From an uncultured Lachnospiraceae bacterium (lineage in GTDB: Bacteria; Bacillota; Clostridia; Lachnospirales; Lachnospiraceae), in contig CAKRNI010000004.1 of assembly GCA_934370915.1 (NCBI GenBank), forward strand, positions 1 through 32,716: DNA of 32,716 nucleotides, given 5' to 3'. The notes beneath the pieces were generated by a model. That model saw only the letters and a program-made list of their open reading frames with translations. It was not told where the DNA came from and searched no databases. Positions 8,526-16,599 of this stretch are shown in pieces (position 1 is the stretch's first letter; each line of letters opens with the position of its first letter). Position numbers and translations under genes: made by a program.

Positions 8526-10022
8526 ATGGGAAAACCAACGGGATTTCTGGAATACGCGCGTGTCGGACTGAAGGAGAGGACTCCCGAGGAAAGGCTGAAG
8601 GATTTTGAAGATTTTCATGTTCCGCTCAGTGATGCGGAGAGAAGAAAACAGGGTGGCCGCTGCATGGACTGTGGCGTACCGTTCTGTCAGGCGGGGGTCA
8701 TGCTGAACGGCATGGTCTCCGGATGTCCGCTGCACAATCTGATGCCGGAGTGGAACGATCTTTTGTATACGGGAAACTGGCAGCAGGCGTACAACCGGTT
8801 AAATAAGACAAATAATTTTCCGGAGTTTACATCGAGAGTGTGTCCGGCCCCCTGTGAGGCGGCCTGTACCTGCGGGATGAACGGTGATGCGGTGACAGTC
8901 CGGGATAATGAACGGGCAGTTTGTGACCATGCGTGGGAAGCCGGGTATGTGGAGGCGAAAAAGCCCGGTGTCCGCACAGGAAAAAAGGTCGCCATCGTGG
9001 GATCCGGTCCGTCCGGGCTGGCGGCGGCGGATCAGCTCAACAAGCGCGGACATGAGGTGACGGTGTTTGAGCGGGAGGACAGGATCGGCGGACTTTTGAT
9101 GTACGGAATTCCGAATATGAAGCTTGATAAGAAGCTCATCGAGCGCCGCGTGGAACTCATGAAAGAGGAAGGCGTCCACTTTGTGACGGGCGCTGATGTG
9201 GGTCATGGATTCCGGATCTCCAGACTTCAGAAGGAATTTGACAGTGTGATCCTCTGCTGCGGAGCGGCGAAGGCGAGAGATATCGAGGTTCCGGGACGCG
9301 ACGCGTCAGGCATCTATTTTGCCGTGGATTTCTTAAAATCTACGACGAAAAGCCTGTTAAACTCCAATCTTGAGGACGGGGCTTATATTTCTGCAAAGGA
9401 CAAACATGTTCTCGTCATCGGTGGCGGTGATACGGGAAATGACTGTGTAGGAACCTGCATGCGCCATGGCTGTGCCCAGATCATGCAGCTGGAGATGATG
9501 CCGGAACCGCCGAAGAAGCGGACACCGTCCAATTCGTGGCCGGAGTATCCGAGAATCTTAAAGACCGATTACGGCCAGCAGGAAGCAGAGGCTGTATTTG
9601 GGGAAGACCCGAGAGTGTACCAGACGACGGTGAAGGAATTTTTAAAGGATGAGAACGGAAATCTCCGGGCGGCAGTCCTTGTAAAGCTGAAACCGGAAAA
9701 GGACGAGGCAACGGGAAGAACGGCCATGGTTCCCGTAGAAGGAAGCGAGTGGGAGGTACAGACAGAGCTGGTACTGATCGCTGCCGGATTCCTCGGAGCG
9801 GAGAAGTATACTGCAGAAGGCTTCGCTGTGGAGCTTGACGGACGTCTCCGTGTAAAGACGGAAAACGACGGACACAGGACTATGGTCCCCGGAATCTACA
9901 CGGCAGGTGATATGCGCCGGGGGCAGTCCCTGGTTGTATGGGCGATCCGGGAAGGAAGAAATGCCGCGAGAGAGGTTGATGAGGACCTGATGGGATATTC
10001 AAATCTCGGGGCAGCGGAATAG
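8526..10022 (+). CDS. gltD: Glutamate synthase small (beta) subunit
   Basis: The 498-residue flavoprotein subunit takes electrons from NAD(P)H and passes them through FAD and 4Fe-4S clusters to GltB. Cysteine clusters at the N-terminus are intact: C46, C49, C54, C67, then C106, C110, C114 and C116. The FAD-binding motif VAIVGSGPSGLAAA begins near residue 155, and the NAD(P)H-binding motif VIGGGDTGNDCVG near residue 300. A conserved IYTAGDMRRGQSLVVWAI segment closes the FAD site. Length matches bacterial GltD. AGGAGGAATTT precedes the ATG. It is cotranscribed with gltB and ends before a strong terminator. Confidence 0.96.
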   Translation: MGKPTGFLEYARVGLKERTPEERLKDFEDFHVPLSDAERRKQGGRCMDCGVPFCQAGVMLNGMVSGCPLHNLMPEWNDLLYTGNWQQAYNRLNKTNNFPEFTSRVCPAPCEAACTCGMNGDAVTVRDNERAVCDHAWEAGYVEAKKPGVRTGKKVAIVGSGPSGLAAADQLNKRGHEVTVFEREDRIGGLLMYGIPNMKLDKKLIERRVELMKEEGVHFVTGADVGHGFRISRLQKEFDSVILCCGAAKARDIEVPGRDASGIYFAVDFLKSTTKSLLNSNLEDGAYISAKDKHVLVIGGGDTGNDCVGTCMRHGCAQIMQLEMMPEPPKKRTPSNSWPEYPRILKTDYGQQEAEAVFGEDPRVYQTTVKEFLKDENGNLRAAVLVKLKPEKDEATGRTAMVPVEGSEWEVQTELVLIAAGFLGAEKYTAEGFAVELDGRLRVKTENDGHRTMVPGIYTAGDMRRGQSLVVWAIREGRNAAREVDEDLMGYSNLGAAE

Positions 10023-10057
10023 ATCGGAGATACAGAAGTCAAATAAATAAGAAAAAG

Positions 10058-10122
10058 AGTACCCTGCGGTTCAATGGTTTGAATTATTTCAAATTACATT
10101 GTTACGACGGGTACTTTTTTCT
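10058..10122 (+). terminator. Terminator after gltD
   Basis: AGTACCC (10058-10064) pairs with GGGTACT (10109-10115), with further AT-rich pairing inside, and is followed by a run of six T's. It ends the gltBD transcript. Confidence 0.75.
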
Positions 10123-10160
10123 TTGAAAAAATGTAAATAATGACAACAAATGACATATAT

Positions 10161-10173
10161 GACAAATATTGTC
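10161..10173. promoter_or_regulatory. Small GACAA-N3-TTGTC palindrome
   Basis: A 5-3-5 palindrome lies in the 75-base gap between the gltD terminator and the XRE gene. It is surrounded by further TGACA half-sites (near 10141 and 10151). GACAA-like sequence also occurs in the promoter region of the adjacent regulators (near 10475 and 10483). It may be a regulator site but is unproven. Confidence 0.25.
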
Positions 10174-10198
10174 CATATAAAATGCTATAATAACGGTA

Positions 10199-10435
10199 TC
10201 ATGATTCCTCAAACATAAGAAACTTCTGAGCATCGACATGCAGGGCGTCGGCGATATCGAAAAGAGTATCGAGAGACAGTGCCTTGGAAATATTCGGAGC
10301 TTCGAGGTGTCCGATGTAAGCGGGAGTCAGCCCGACCTGTTCCGCAAGCTCTTCCTGAGTGAGACCGCGGAGCTTGCGGTAATAGGCGATTTTTAAGCCG
10401 ATCTGGCGATATTTTTCAGTGTGAATCGATTTCAT
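10199..10435 (-). CDS. Small XRE-family DNA-binding regulator
   Basis: A 78-residue cytoplasmic protein that is almost entirely one Cro/CI-type helix-turn-helix domain. The HTH lies at about residues 12-66, with LTQEELAEQVGLTPAYIGHLE as helices 2 and 3. The frame is open to 10489, but GGAGGAAA lies just before the ATG at 10433-10435, giving MKSIHTEKYRQIG as the N-terminus. There is no dimerisation or sensor domain. It is divergent from the WYL-domain regulator at 10566, sharing a 130-base control region. It may regulate itself or its neighbour; its targets cannot be read from sequence. Confidence 0.88.
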   Translation of the reverse strand: MKSIHTEKYRQIGLKIAYYRKLRGLTQEELAEQVGLTPAYIGHLEAPNISKALSLDTLFDIADALHVDAQKFLMFEES

Positions 10436-10482
10436 GAGTGTTTCCTCCGGATACCAATAATGATAACGAATCACGACAAAAA

Positions 10483-10511
10483 TTGACATGAGCTGAAAAA
10501 TATAATATCAT
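10483..10511 (+). promoter_or_regulatory. Promoter for the HTH-WYL regulator
   Basis: A consensus TTGACA (10483-10488) and TATCAT (10506-10511) are separated by 17 bases. Transcription would start near 10518, about 48 bases before the WYL gene start. An overlapping TATAAT at 10501-10506 is too close to this -35 box. Confidence 0.65.
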
Positions 10512-10565
10512 AACTAACAGATAGTATTATATGTTTACAAAGCCATAGAATACATGGGAGGGAGT

Positions 10566-11498
10566 ATGAACAGTACAACAGGTAAGGCAGATCGTCTGCT
10601 TCAGATCTATTCCAGACTCGTAAACGGGGAAATCCTGTCGAAAAAGGAAATGGCAGACCGGTTCCATATCACTGAGCGAAGCGTGCAGCGTGACGTGGAA
10701 GCCCTTCGGTGCTATTTTCAGGAGGAGGGGCTGAATCAGGATGTGATCCACGACCGGAAGGCCGGCGGATACCGCCTGCAGAAGGAGGAAAAACCGTTGT
10801 TAAATAACGGGGAGATCCTGGCTGTCTGCAAGATCCTCTTAGAAAGCCGTTCCATGAAGAGGGAGGAAATGTTTCCGATCCTCGAAAAACTGACATCAAG
10901 CTGTGTTCCGCCAAAGAGCCGGGCAGCAGTCGACTCACTCATTTCTAACGAAAAGTTTCATTACATCGAACCACATCACGGAAAATCCATCATCCCCGGT
11001 CTCTGGGACATCGCGCAGGCCGTACAGAATCACTATGTCATGGAGATCGAGTACGAGCGCATGAAAGCCCCCAATCTCGTAAAGCGGACCATTGAACCGG
11101 TCGGGATCCTGTTCTCAGAGTATTATTTTTATCTGGCGGCATTCCTGCGGAATATCGACCGGGAAAAGGAATTTACCAATAAAGATGATATCTACCCCAC
11201 CATTTACCGGATCGACCGCATCCGCTCCTTTAAAATCACCAGCGAACATTTCAAAGTACCATATAAAGACCGCTTCGAGGAAGGCGAATTCCGGAAACGC
11301 GTGCAGTTTATGTACGGCGGGAAGCTGAAACGGATCCGGTTTAAGTATACGGGTATGTCTGTGGAAGCGATCCTCGACCGCCTGCCGACGGCGAAGGTGA
11401 TAAAAGATGGTGAAGATGGCAAGCTCATCGAGGCGGAGGTGTTTGGCGGAGATGGGGTGGATATGTGGTTGAAGGGGCAGGATGTGGAGATGGTGTAA
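10566..11498 (+). CDS. HTH and WYL domain transcriptional regulator
   Basis: A 310-residue regulator with an N-terminal DeoR/HTH_11-type winged helix (about residues 5-60, with ITERSVQRDVEALR as recognition region). A WYL ligand-sensing domain spans about 145-230, its signature present as YYFYLAAFLRN with F in place of W, and a C-terminal WCX-like extension follows. WYL proteins often sense nucleotides or nucleic acid and include the BrxR and CapW repressors of defence operons. The start at 10566 is chosen because GGGAGGGAG lies directly before it; an ATG at 10554 falls on that ribosome binding site. Composition resembles the housekeeping genes rather than the AT-rich operon that starts 61 bases downstream. 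Control of that operon is an inference from position. Confidence 0.88.
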   Translation: MNSTTGKADRLLQIYSRLVNGEILSKKEMADRFHITERSVQRDVEALRCYFQEEGLNQDVIHDRKAGGYRLQKEEKPLLNNGEILAVCKILLESRSMKREEMFPILEKLTSSCVPPKSRAAVDSLISNEKFHYIEPHHGKSIIPGLWDIAQAVQNHYVMEIEYERMKAPNLVKRTIEPVGILFSEYYFYLAAFLRNIDREKEFTNKDDIYPTIYRIDRIRSFKITSEHFKVPYKDRFEEGEFRKRVQFMYGGKLKRIRFKYTGMSVEAILDRLPTAKVIKDGEDGKLIEAEVFGGDGVDMWLKGQDVEMV

Positions 11499-11506
11499 GA
11501 AACGCA

Positions 11507-11531
11507 TTGATATTTATCAAGATTATATCAA
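11507..11531. promoter_or_regulatory. TTGATA/TATCAA half-site cluster before the dynamin operon
   Basis: TTGATA-TT-TATCAA (11507-11520) is a perfect palindrome. A further TATCAA at 11526-11531 lies 11 bases, one helical turn, after the second half-site. It lies between the WYL gene and the first dynamin-like gene, where an operator would be expected. No convincing sigma-A -35/-10 pair was found there. Confidence 0.45.
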
Positions 11532-11559
11532 TTTACGGGTATGAGGAGACAGACGTCTT

Positions 11560-12996
11560 ATGAAAAAGAACGGAAGAAAGTATAGAATATTACAAAATGG
11601 GAGGCGGCAGACTTATATAGAGAATAACAGAAATATGAGAATAGATCAGAGGGTGGATGCTATGAATATTGCCAGCTTAGCGATATCACAAATTGTAGTA
11701 CATAATCCAATTGTGAATGCGACGAAAGATATAAAAATAAAATATATAGATTTGCTTGAAAAATATTTAAAACTTGCCCGATGTAACAGAAGAAAGTATG
11801 AAACTGCAGAACTTGAGGCATACAAGAAAATAATATTGGAAGCGATAGGAAATGATTCACATCGCAAATTGTCATACTATCAATATTATATGATATTCGA
11901 CTTAATGCAGATGACTGCATATGATTTTAAAAATGTAAATCGTGAAAGAATCAGAGAAATCGAAGAGACATTTTTAAACGATTTTAAGGATAGTGCAGAT
12001 TATAACCTTGCAAGAAAAATATTTAAAATGTTTGATTCTCCAATGAAAAAAGTAAGATTGTTATTAAAAGATCCTGATTTAGAAAAGGAAAGAGAATATA
12101 TTAGTCTGGTACGGGACAATCTGAAATTTATGCAGAAAGAACCTATTGGAGTTATGGTAACAGCGACAATGAGTGCTGGAAAATCGACATTTATTAATGC
12201 TCTTACAGGAAAATATATTTGCTTATCACAGAATCTTGCATGTACAAGTAAGATTCATTGTATTGTCAATAAAGCATTTGAAGATGGATTATCTGCCGAG
12301 TATGATCATGACCTGGTTTTGACAGCAGGAAAGGAAGAACTTCTCAATGATAATGATTTAAACGCATCTGATAAGATCGTTGTGGGAACGAAATTTACAG
12401 GAGGATTGGAGAGACAACGTATCATCGTGAATGATTCTCCAGGAGTTAATTACAGCGGGAATGAGACACATAAAATGATAACGCATCGATTGCTTAAAGC
12501 AAAAAATTATAATTTGCTGATTTATGTGATGAATGCCACTCAGCTGTCGACAAATGATGAGAGCGAGCATCTGGATTATGTGAAACGAACAGTGGGAAAT
12601 ATCCCGGTCCTGTTTATTATTAATAAAATTGATTCGTTTAATGTTGAAGAAGAGAACATAAATGAAATAATAAAAAGACAGGTCAATATTTTAAAGGAAA
12701 AAGGATTCAAAAATCCGATTGTGTGTCCGGTATCTTCAAGAGCAGGGTACCTGGCAAAACAATTTGAGAAAGACAATCTTACACGCTCAGAACGACGGGA
12801 ATTATATAATTATGTAGATAAATTTGATCAGATGGAACTGCCGGCCTATTATCAAAAGAATTTTAAATACATCAAAGTCGCTGACCGGGAAAGTGAGGAA
12901 TTGCAGCTGATTAAAACAAGCGGATTAGCATATATAGAGAAAATTATTATTGCAATGTGCAAAGGAGGACATAAAAATGGCACAGGTAGAAATTAA
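11560..12996 (+). CDS. Short dynamin-like GTPase (DLP1)
   Basis: A 478-residue protein with a mostly helical N-terminal region (about 1-190) and a dynamin-type GTPase domain (about 195-400). G1 is ATMSAGKS (202-209), with Ala in place of the usual first Gly. A conserved Thr in LACTSK serves as G2, G3 is DSPG (292-295) and G4 is NKID (355-358). The segment NATQLSTNDESEHLDYV is shared almost unchanged with the next gene, so the two are paralogues. Unlike that partner, it has only about 80 residues after the GTPase and no long stalk or membrane tip. It starts with GAGGAG 11 bases upstream. Its 3' end overlaps DLP2 by 20 bases. Bacterial dynamins act at membranes; the role here is inferred to be as a heteromeric partner of DLP2. 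Confidence 0.88.
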   Translation: MKKNGRKYRILQNGRRQTYIENNRNMRIDQRVDAMNIASLAISQIVVHNPIVNATKDIKIKYIDLLEKYLKLARCNRRKYETAELEAYKKIILEAIGNDSHRKLSYYQYYMIFDLMQMTAYDFKNVNRERIREIEETFLNDFKDSADYNLARKIFKMFDSPMKKVRLLLKDPDLEKEREYISLVRDNLKFMQKEPIGVMVTATMSAGKSTFINALTGKYICLSQNLACTSKIHCIVNKAFEDGLSAEYDHDLVLTAGKEELLNDNDLNASDKIVVGTKFTGGLERQRIIVNDSPGVNYSGNETHKMITHRLLKAKNYNLLIYVMNATQLSTNDESEHLDYVKRTVGNIPVLFIINKIDSFNVEEENINEIIKRQVNILKEKGFKNPIVCPVSSRAGYLAKQFEKDNLTRSERRELYNYVDKFDQMELPAYYQKNFKYIKVADRESEELQLIKTSGLAYIEKIIIAMCKGGHKNGTGRN

Positions 12997-15526
12997 ATAT
13001 AATCCTTATAAAATGGAAACGGATATTAATGTAAATGGTAAAGATATTTCAAATGACAGTATTCTTTACAAGGTGGTAAAGGGAAAACGTCTGCAGGAAT
13101 GGATTGGACAATTTCCTCAAATGTTGGTAGATGAATTAAATACTGTAGACTTCGACATAAAATTCTATGGAATGGCATTGGACTGGGATGATTTTGAGGA
13201 TGCTTTTAACCAAGCAAAAGAAAAAGGAAAAATAAAAAAGCTTTCTCTTAAATTCATAGAAGGCAAGTCAGATGATGATATCAATGATAAGATTGTAGAG
13301 GTGTTCAAGGACCTTCAGGAAGGACCTGTGGATGATTTCAGGGATCCGAAGCTTGCTCGGGCATTTTCCAATATTAATAATTCTGTATTCCCGATCAATG
13401 TAATTGCTACAATGAGTTCAGGTAAGTCAACATTGATCAATGCGTTGCTCGGTAAGCGATTAATGCCATCCAAAAATGAAGCCTGCACTGCGACAATCAC
13501 AGAGCTGCTTGACAATGACTGTGAAGTATTTGAGGCTGTTGTGTATGACCAGGATGAAGTTATTCTGCGTGAGGTGCCGGAATTAACGTATGACGTGATG
13601 AGTGAACTAAATGACGATGGGAATGTTTATAAAATAGCTGCTAAAGGTAACATTCCATTCCTGGATGCTACGAGTACAGCATTAATGCTTGTAGATACCC
13701 CAGGCCCGAACAACTCACAGAATCAGGCACATAAAAATACGACATACAGAGCGATTAATAATGATTCCAACAATCTGATTCTGTATGTGCTGAATGGAAC
13801 CCAGCTATCAACAAACGATGATGCAGCGCTCCTCTCCTATGTTGCAGAACAGATCAAAAAAGGCGGAAAACAGGTTCGAGATAGATTCTTATTTGTGATA
13901 AATAAAATGGATGGTTTCAATCCGGAAGAGGAGGATATTGGGAAAGCTATAACGGCTGCTAAAAGATATCTGGCATCCTATGGAATTGAAGATCCACAGA
14001 TTTTCCCGTGTTCCGCATATACAGCGTTAAATATTAGAACTTGCTTGGATGGGATTGACATTAATAATCTCCCGTGGAGTGAGTGGAGAAAACTTCCGTC
14101 AGCGGCAAGGGATACTCTTCCAATGATTGATAAGTTCATCGATTATGAATCCATGCATTTAGAGCAGTATTCTACATTATCTCCCAGTGCGCAAAGAGAG
14201 CTTGATTATAAACTTAGTCAGGCAGAGGAAAAAGGTGATATAAAAGAACAGGCATTGATTCATTGTGGAATATATTCCATTGAAGCAGCGATAACTGCTT
14301 ATGTTAAGAAATATGCGAAGACGAAAAAAATAAAAGATCTGGTTGAATCTTTCCAGGAAGTTTTGGAGAGTACACAGGTTCTCGCAAAAGCAAAAACGCA
14401 GGTTGCCACAGACGAAGAGGCGGCGAAAGCCTGCGAAGAAAGAGCAGCAGCGGTTAAAGAAAAAATTGCGGATGGAAAAGAGGCAGAGGTATTTAAAGCG
14501 AGAATCACTGCGCTTGATCCGCTTCCATCAATTGAGGAAAAGGCAGAGAGTTTAAAGGAAGAGGCGACCAGAAAAACTGGACGTGTATTTGAACCGTATG
14601 GTGATAAGATCACAAATCGAGAAGAGGCTAAGAGATTAGTTGCTCAGTTTACAACGATGGGATCAGATTACATTGCTGAGTTGACATCTGAATTGGAAAG
14701 TATTATCAACAAAGAGGTAATGGAGACTGGAGAACGTATTCTTACGGAATATCAGGAGAAATTATCCAGAATTGATGAGGATGCTACGGATAAGCAGCTT
14801 GACTTTGGGACAGTTGATCTGATTAAAGGTGTATTAAGCAATATGAGAGAAAATGCAGCAGCTTGGTGCTCTGATGATTTTGCATCTGAAACAGTTGATG
14901 ATGTCGGAGAGACTACTTATGAAGAAAAAGTATATTATGAAAAGGTAGGTCAGGAAGAAGAGAAGGTTGCTGACGGAACTGAAAAAGTTAAAGTTGGCAC
15001 CAAAAAAGTTAAGGTAGGATCTCATAGAGAAAAAACAGGAACAAGAACAGTGAAAAACCCGAAAAAGAAAGGTTTCTTTGGTTTCCTTAAATTCTGGGAA
15101 AGCAGTTATATAGAGGAAGATGTCTATGAAACTGTGAATGATTATAAGGATGAAGATGTTTATGAAACAGTTGTTAAATATAAGACAGTTATGAGAGATA
15201 TTTACGCAGAACATAGGGAGACAATAGAAAAATTCGCAGTGGAGACAGCCGTGATTCAGACAGGACTTGTTAGCAAACTGAGAAGAAGTCTTGATGAAGG
15301 AATTGAATCTGCTTTGGGATATGCTTCTGAGCAGATCGAAACGATGAAAAAACAGTTTACAGAAATGTTTGATGAGTTAGATGAGTTGATTAAGCAGAAA
15401 TATACGGAATTGGAGCAGTGCGCAAGTGATCAGAAGGTGAAAGAAAAAGAACTGCAGGAAAACAGAAAAATCCTGAGTTGGATTGAGACCTGCAGAGCGG
15501 AAATTGATGATATTCTCAATATTTAA
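12977..15526 (+). CDS. Long dynamin-like GTPase with stalk and putative membrane tip (DLP2)
   Basis: An 849-residue dynamin-family GTPase. G1 is ATMSSGKS (144-151), G3 DTPG (240-243) and G4 NKMD (309-312). A long, charged, coiled-coil stalk covers about 435-640 and again about 745-849. Between them, at about 648-746, is an unusual block of KV-rich beta-like repeats (KVKVGTKKVKVGS and similar, then VYETV twice). It encloses a short aromatic patch GFFGFLKFW (699-707) preceded by KKK. This is arranged like the membrane-binding paddle of dynamins. The ATG at 12977 follows AAAGGAGGA; the longer frame from 12950 lies inside DLP1. A tail-anchored protein follows after 17 bases. Membrane binding is inferred, not shown. 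Confidence 0.9.
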   Translation: MAQVEIKYNPYKMETDINVNGKDISNDSILYKVVKGKRLQEWIGQFPQMLVDELNTVDFDIKFYGMALDWDDFEDAFNQAKEKGKIKKLSLKFIEGKSDDDINDKIVEVFKDLQEGPVDDFRDPKLARAFSNINNSVFPINVIATMSSGKSTLINALLGKRLMPSKNEACTATITELLDNDCEVFEAVVYDQDEVILREVPELTYDVMSELNDDGNVYKIAAKGNIPFLDATSTALMLVDTPGPNNSQNQAHKNTTYRAINNDSNNLILYVLNGTQLSTNDDAALLSYVAEQIKKGGKQVRDRFLFVINKMDGFNPEEEDIGKAITAAKRYLASYGIEDPQIFPCSAYTALNIRTCLDGIDINNLPWSEWRKLPSAARDTLPMIDKFIDYESMHLEQYSTLSPSAQRELDYKLSQAEEKGDIKEQALIHCGIYSIEAAITAYVKKYAKTKKIKDLVESFQEVLESTQVLAKAKTQVATDEEAAKACEERAAAVKEKIADGKEAEVFKARITALDPLPSIEEKAESLKEEATRKTGRVFEPYGDKITNREEAKRLVAQFTTMGSDYIAELTSELESIINKEVMETGERILTEYQEKLSRIDEDATDKQLDFGTVDLIKGVLSNMRENAAAWCSDDFASETVDDVGETTYEEKVYYEKVGQEEEKVADGTEKVKVGTKKVKVGSHREKTGTRTVKNPKKKGFFGFLKFWESSYIEEDVYETVNDYKDEDVYETVVKYKTVMRDIYAEHRETIEKFAVETAVIQTGLVSKLRRSLDEGIESALGYASEQIETMKKQFTEMFDELDELIKQKYTELEQCASDQKVKEKELQENRKILSWIETCRAEIDDILNI

Positions 15527-15543
15527 TGACTGGAGGATGAACC

Positions 15544-16230
15544 ATGCTTACAGAAATAAAGAAATGTGCGGATGCGCAGGATATAAAAGGTCTTAGATAT
15601 ATATTTGCTGATAGTCTGGATGTAGATCCGACCTTTGAAAAATATAGAGAAAGCTATGAATTTTGTAAAAATATTCCTGGACTGTTTGAGACACATCGGG
15701 AATTAAACGGCATAGTAGAAGATCAGAACAAGTGGTCGAGAGAATATTGGGATCAACTGAAGATGGATCTTATGAAAAATTTTTCACAGCGGCGCTTTGA
15801 ACATATGATTCAGGTTGCGAAAGTTGTTTATGCGGATAAAATTGATAGATTATTAAAGGAACGGAGCGTATCTGAAAGACAGGTAGTAGACGTGAAGAAA
15901 CCAGAGGCGGTTAGAAATCACGAGAGCGATATTACAGATCATAATGTTGTCTCAGCAGGTTCTCAAGTAATTAAGGAAAACAATAGTGGAACAAAATTAT
16001 CTGAAGCAGAATTACAGGAGAAACGGTTAGAAGAAAGAAGAAAGGAAATAGAAGAAAACAATAAACGTGTGGAGAGAGAGCAAGCTGCTCAAAGAGCACG
16101 AATTGAGGCAAAAAGACGTTCTGCATACAACGGAGCGGGTGGTGATTTTACACCAAAAAAATCGAAAGGGATTGTAATAGGAATTATAGCAGTAGTGATC
16201 GTTGTAGTATTGATAATGGTACTTCGGTAG
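15544..16230 (+). CDS. Coiled-coil, C-terminally tail-anchored protein
   Basis: A 228-residue protein I do not recognise as a named family. Residues 1-100 are predicted mainly helical and contain several aromatic-rich segments. A polar linker follows (about 105-155), then a strongly charged helix rich in E, K and R (about 155-200) that looks like a coiled coil. One hydrophobic segment of about 19 residues ends the protein (GIVIGIIAVVIVVVLIMVL), preceded by PKKSK. With no signal peptide, this topology predicts a cytoplasmic protein anchored in the membrane by its tail. TGGAGGA precedes the ATG, 17 bases after DLP2. It could recruit the dynamins or the ATPase to the membrane; that is inference from context. 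Confidence 0.85.
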   Translation: MLTEIKKCADAQDIKGLRYIFADSLDVDPTFEKYRESYEFCKNIPGLFETHRELNGIVEDQNKWSREYWDQLKMDLMKNFSQRRFEHMIQVAKVVYADKIDRLLKERSVSERQVVDVKKPEAVRNHESDITDHNVVSAGSQVIKENNSGTKLSEAELQEKRLEERRKEIEENNKRVEREQAAQRARIEAKRRSAYNGAGGDFTPKKSKGIVIGIIAVVIVVVLIMVLR

Positions 16231-16274
16231 TACAATCCCGTAGTAAAAAAGAAACTGCTGCGTTTGAGGATATA

Positions 16275-16595
16275 TTGGTTAGAGGACCTGGATACGAGAC
16301 TATTTTTGCCCACGGAAATCATCAGTTAAAAATGTCGCAAACAACAATGATACATTGCATTGTAGATAATGAGAGACGAGAAAGAGAAATTTTATATTGG
16401 AAAGTTACAGATGACAGAATAAAAAACGAAATTGAATTCTATAGTAGCCGTTGGAAACTCCTTATTAGTGTCAATTATGATTATATTATTAAAGTGCAGT
16501 TGACAGCGAAAGGTAAACAGACCGGTTGCATTAAGGTGAGGAGAAAAACAAAAGAGATGCATAAGGATGACTGGAGTTATTTTAAAAGGAGATAA
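16275..16595 (+). CDS. Small uncharacterised ORF with TTG start
   Basis: A 106-residue basic ORF of unknown function, rich in K, R and E, without a signal peptide or membrane segment. It fills the 370-base gap between the tail-anchored protein and the HerA-type ATPase. The TTG at 16275 follows GAGG with five bases between, a weak but usable site. The first ATG (16332) has no ribosome binding site. The frame stays open upstream into the preceding gene, so it could also be a decayed remnant or part of a frameshifted longer gene. Its stop codon lies within the ribosome binding site of the ATPase gene, which would allow translational coupling. I cannot assign a family. Confidence 0.45.
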   Translation: MVRGPGYETIFAHGNHQLKMSQTTMIHCIVDNERREREILYWKVTDDRIKNEIEFYSSRWKLLISVNYDYIIKVQLTAKGKQTGCIKVRRKTKEMHKDDWSYFKRR

Positions 16596-16599
16596 AGTG

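Noticed and set aside
10147..10186. Plus-strand promoter before position 10199 (TATAAT near 10185)
   Set aside because: No -35 box at acceptable spacing, and it would transcribe only the antisense of the XRE gene.
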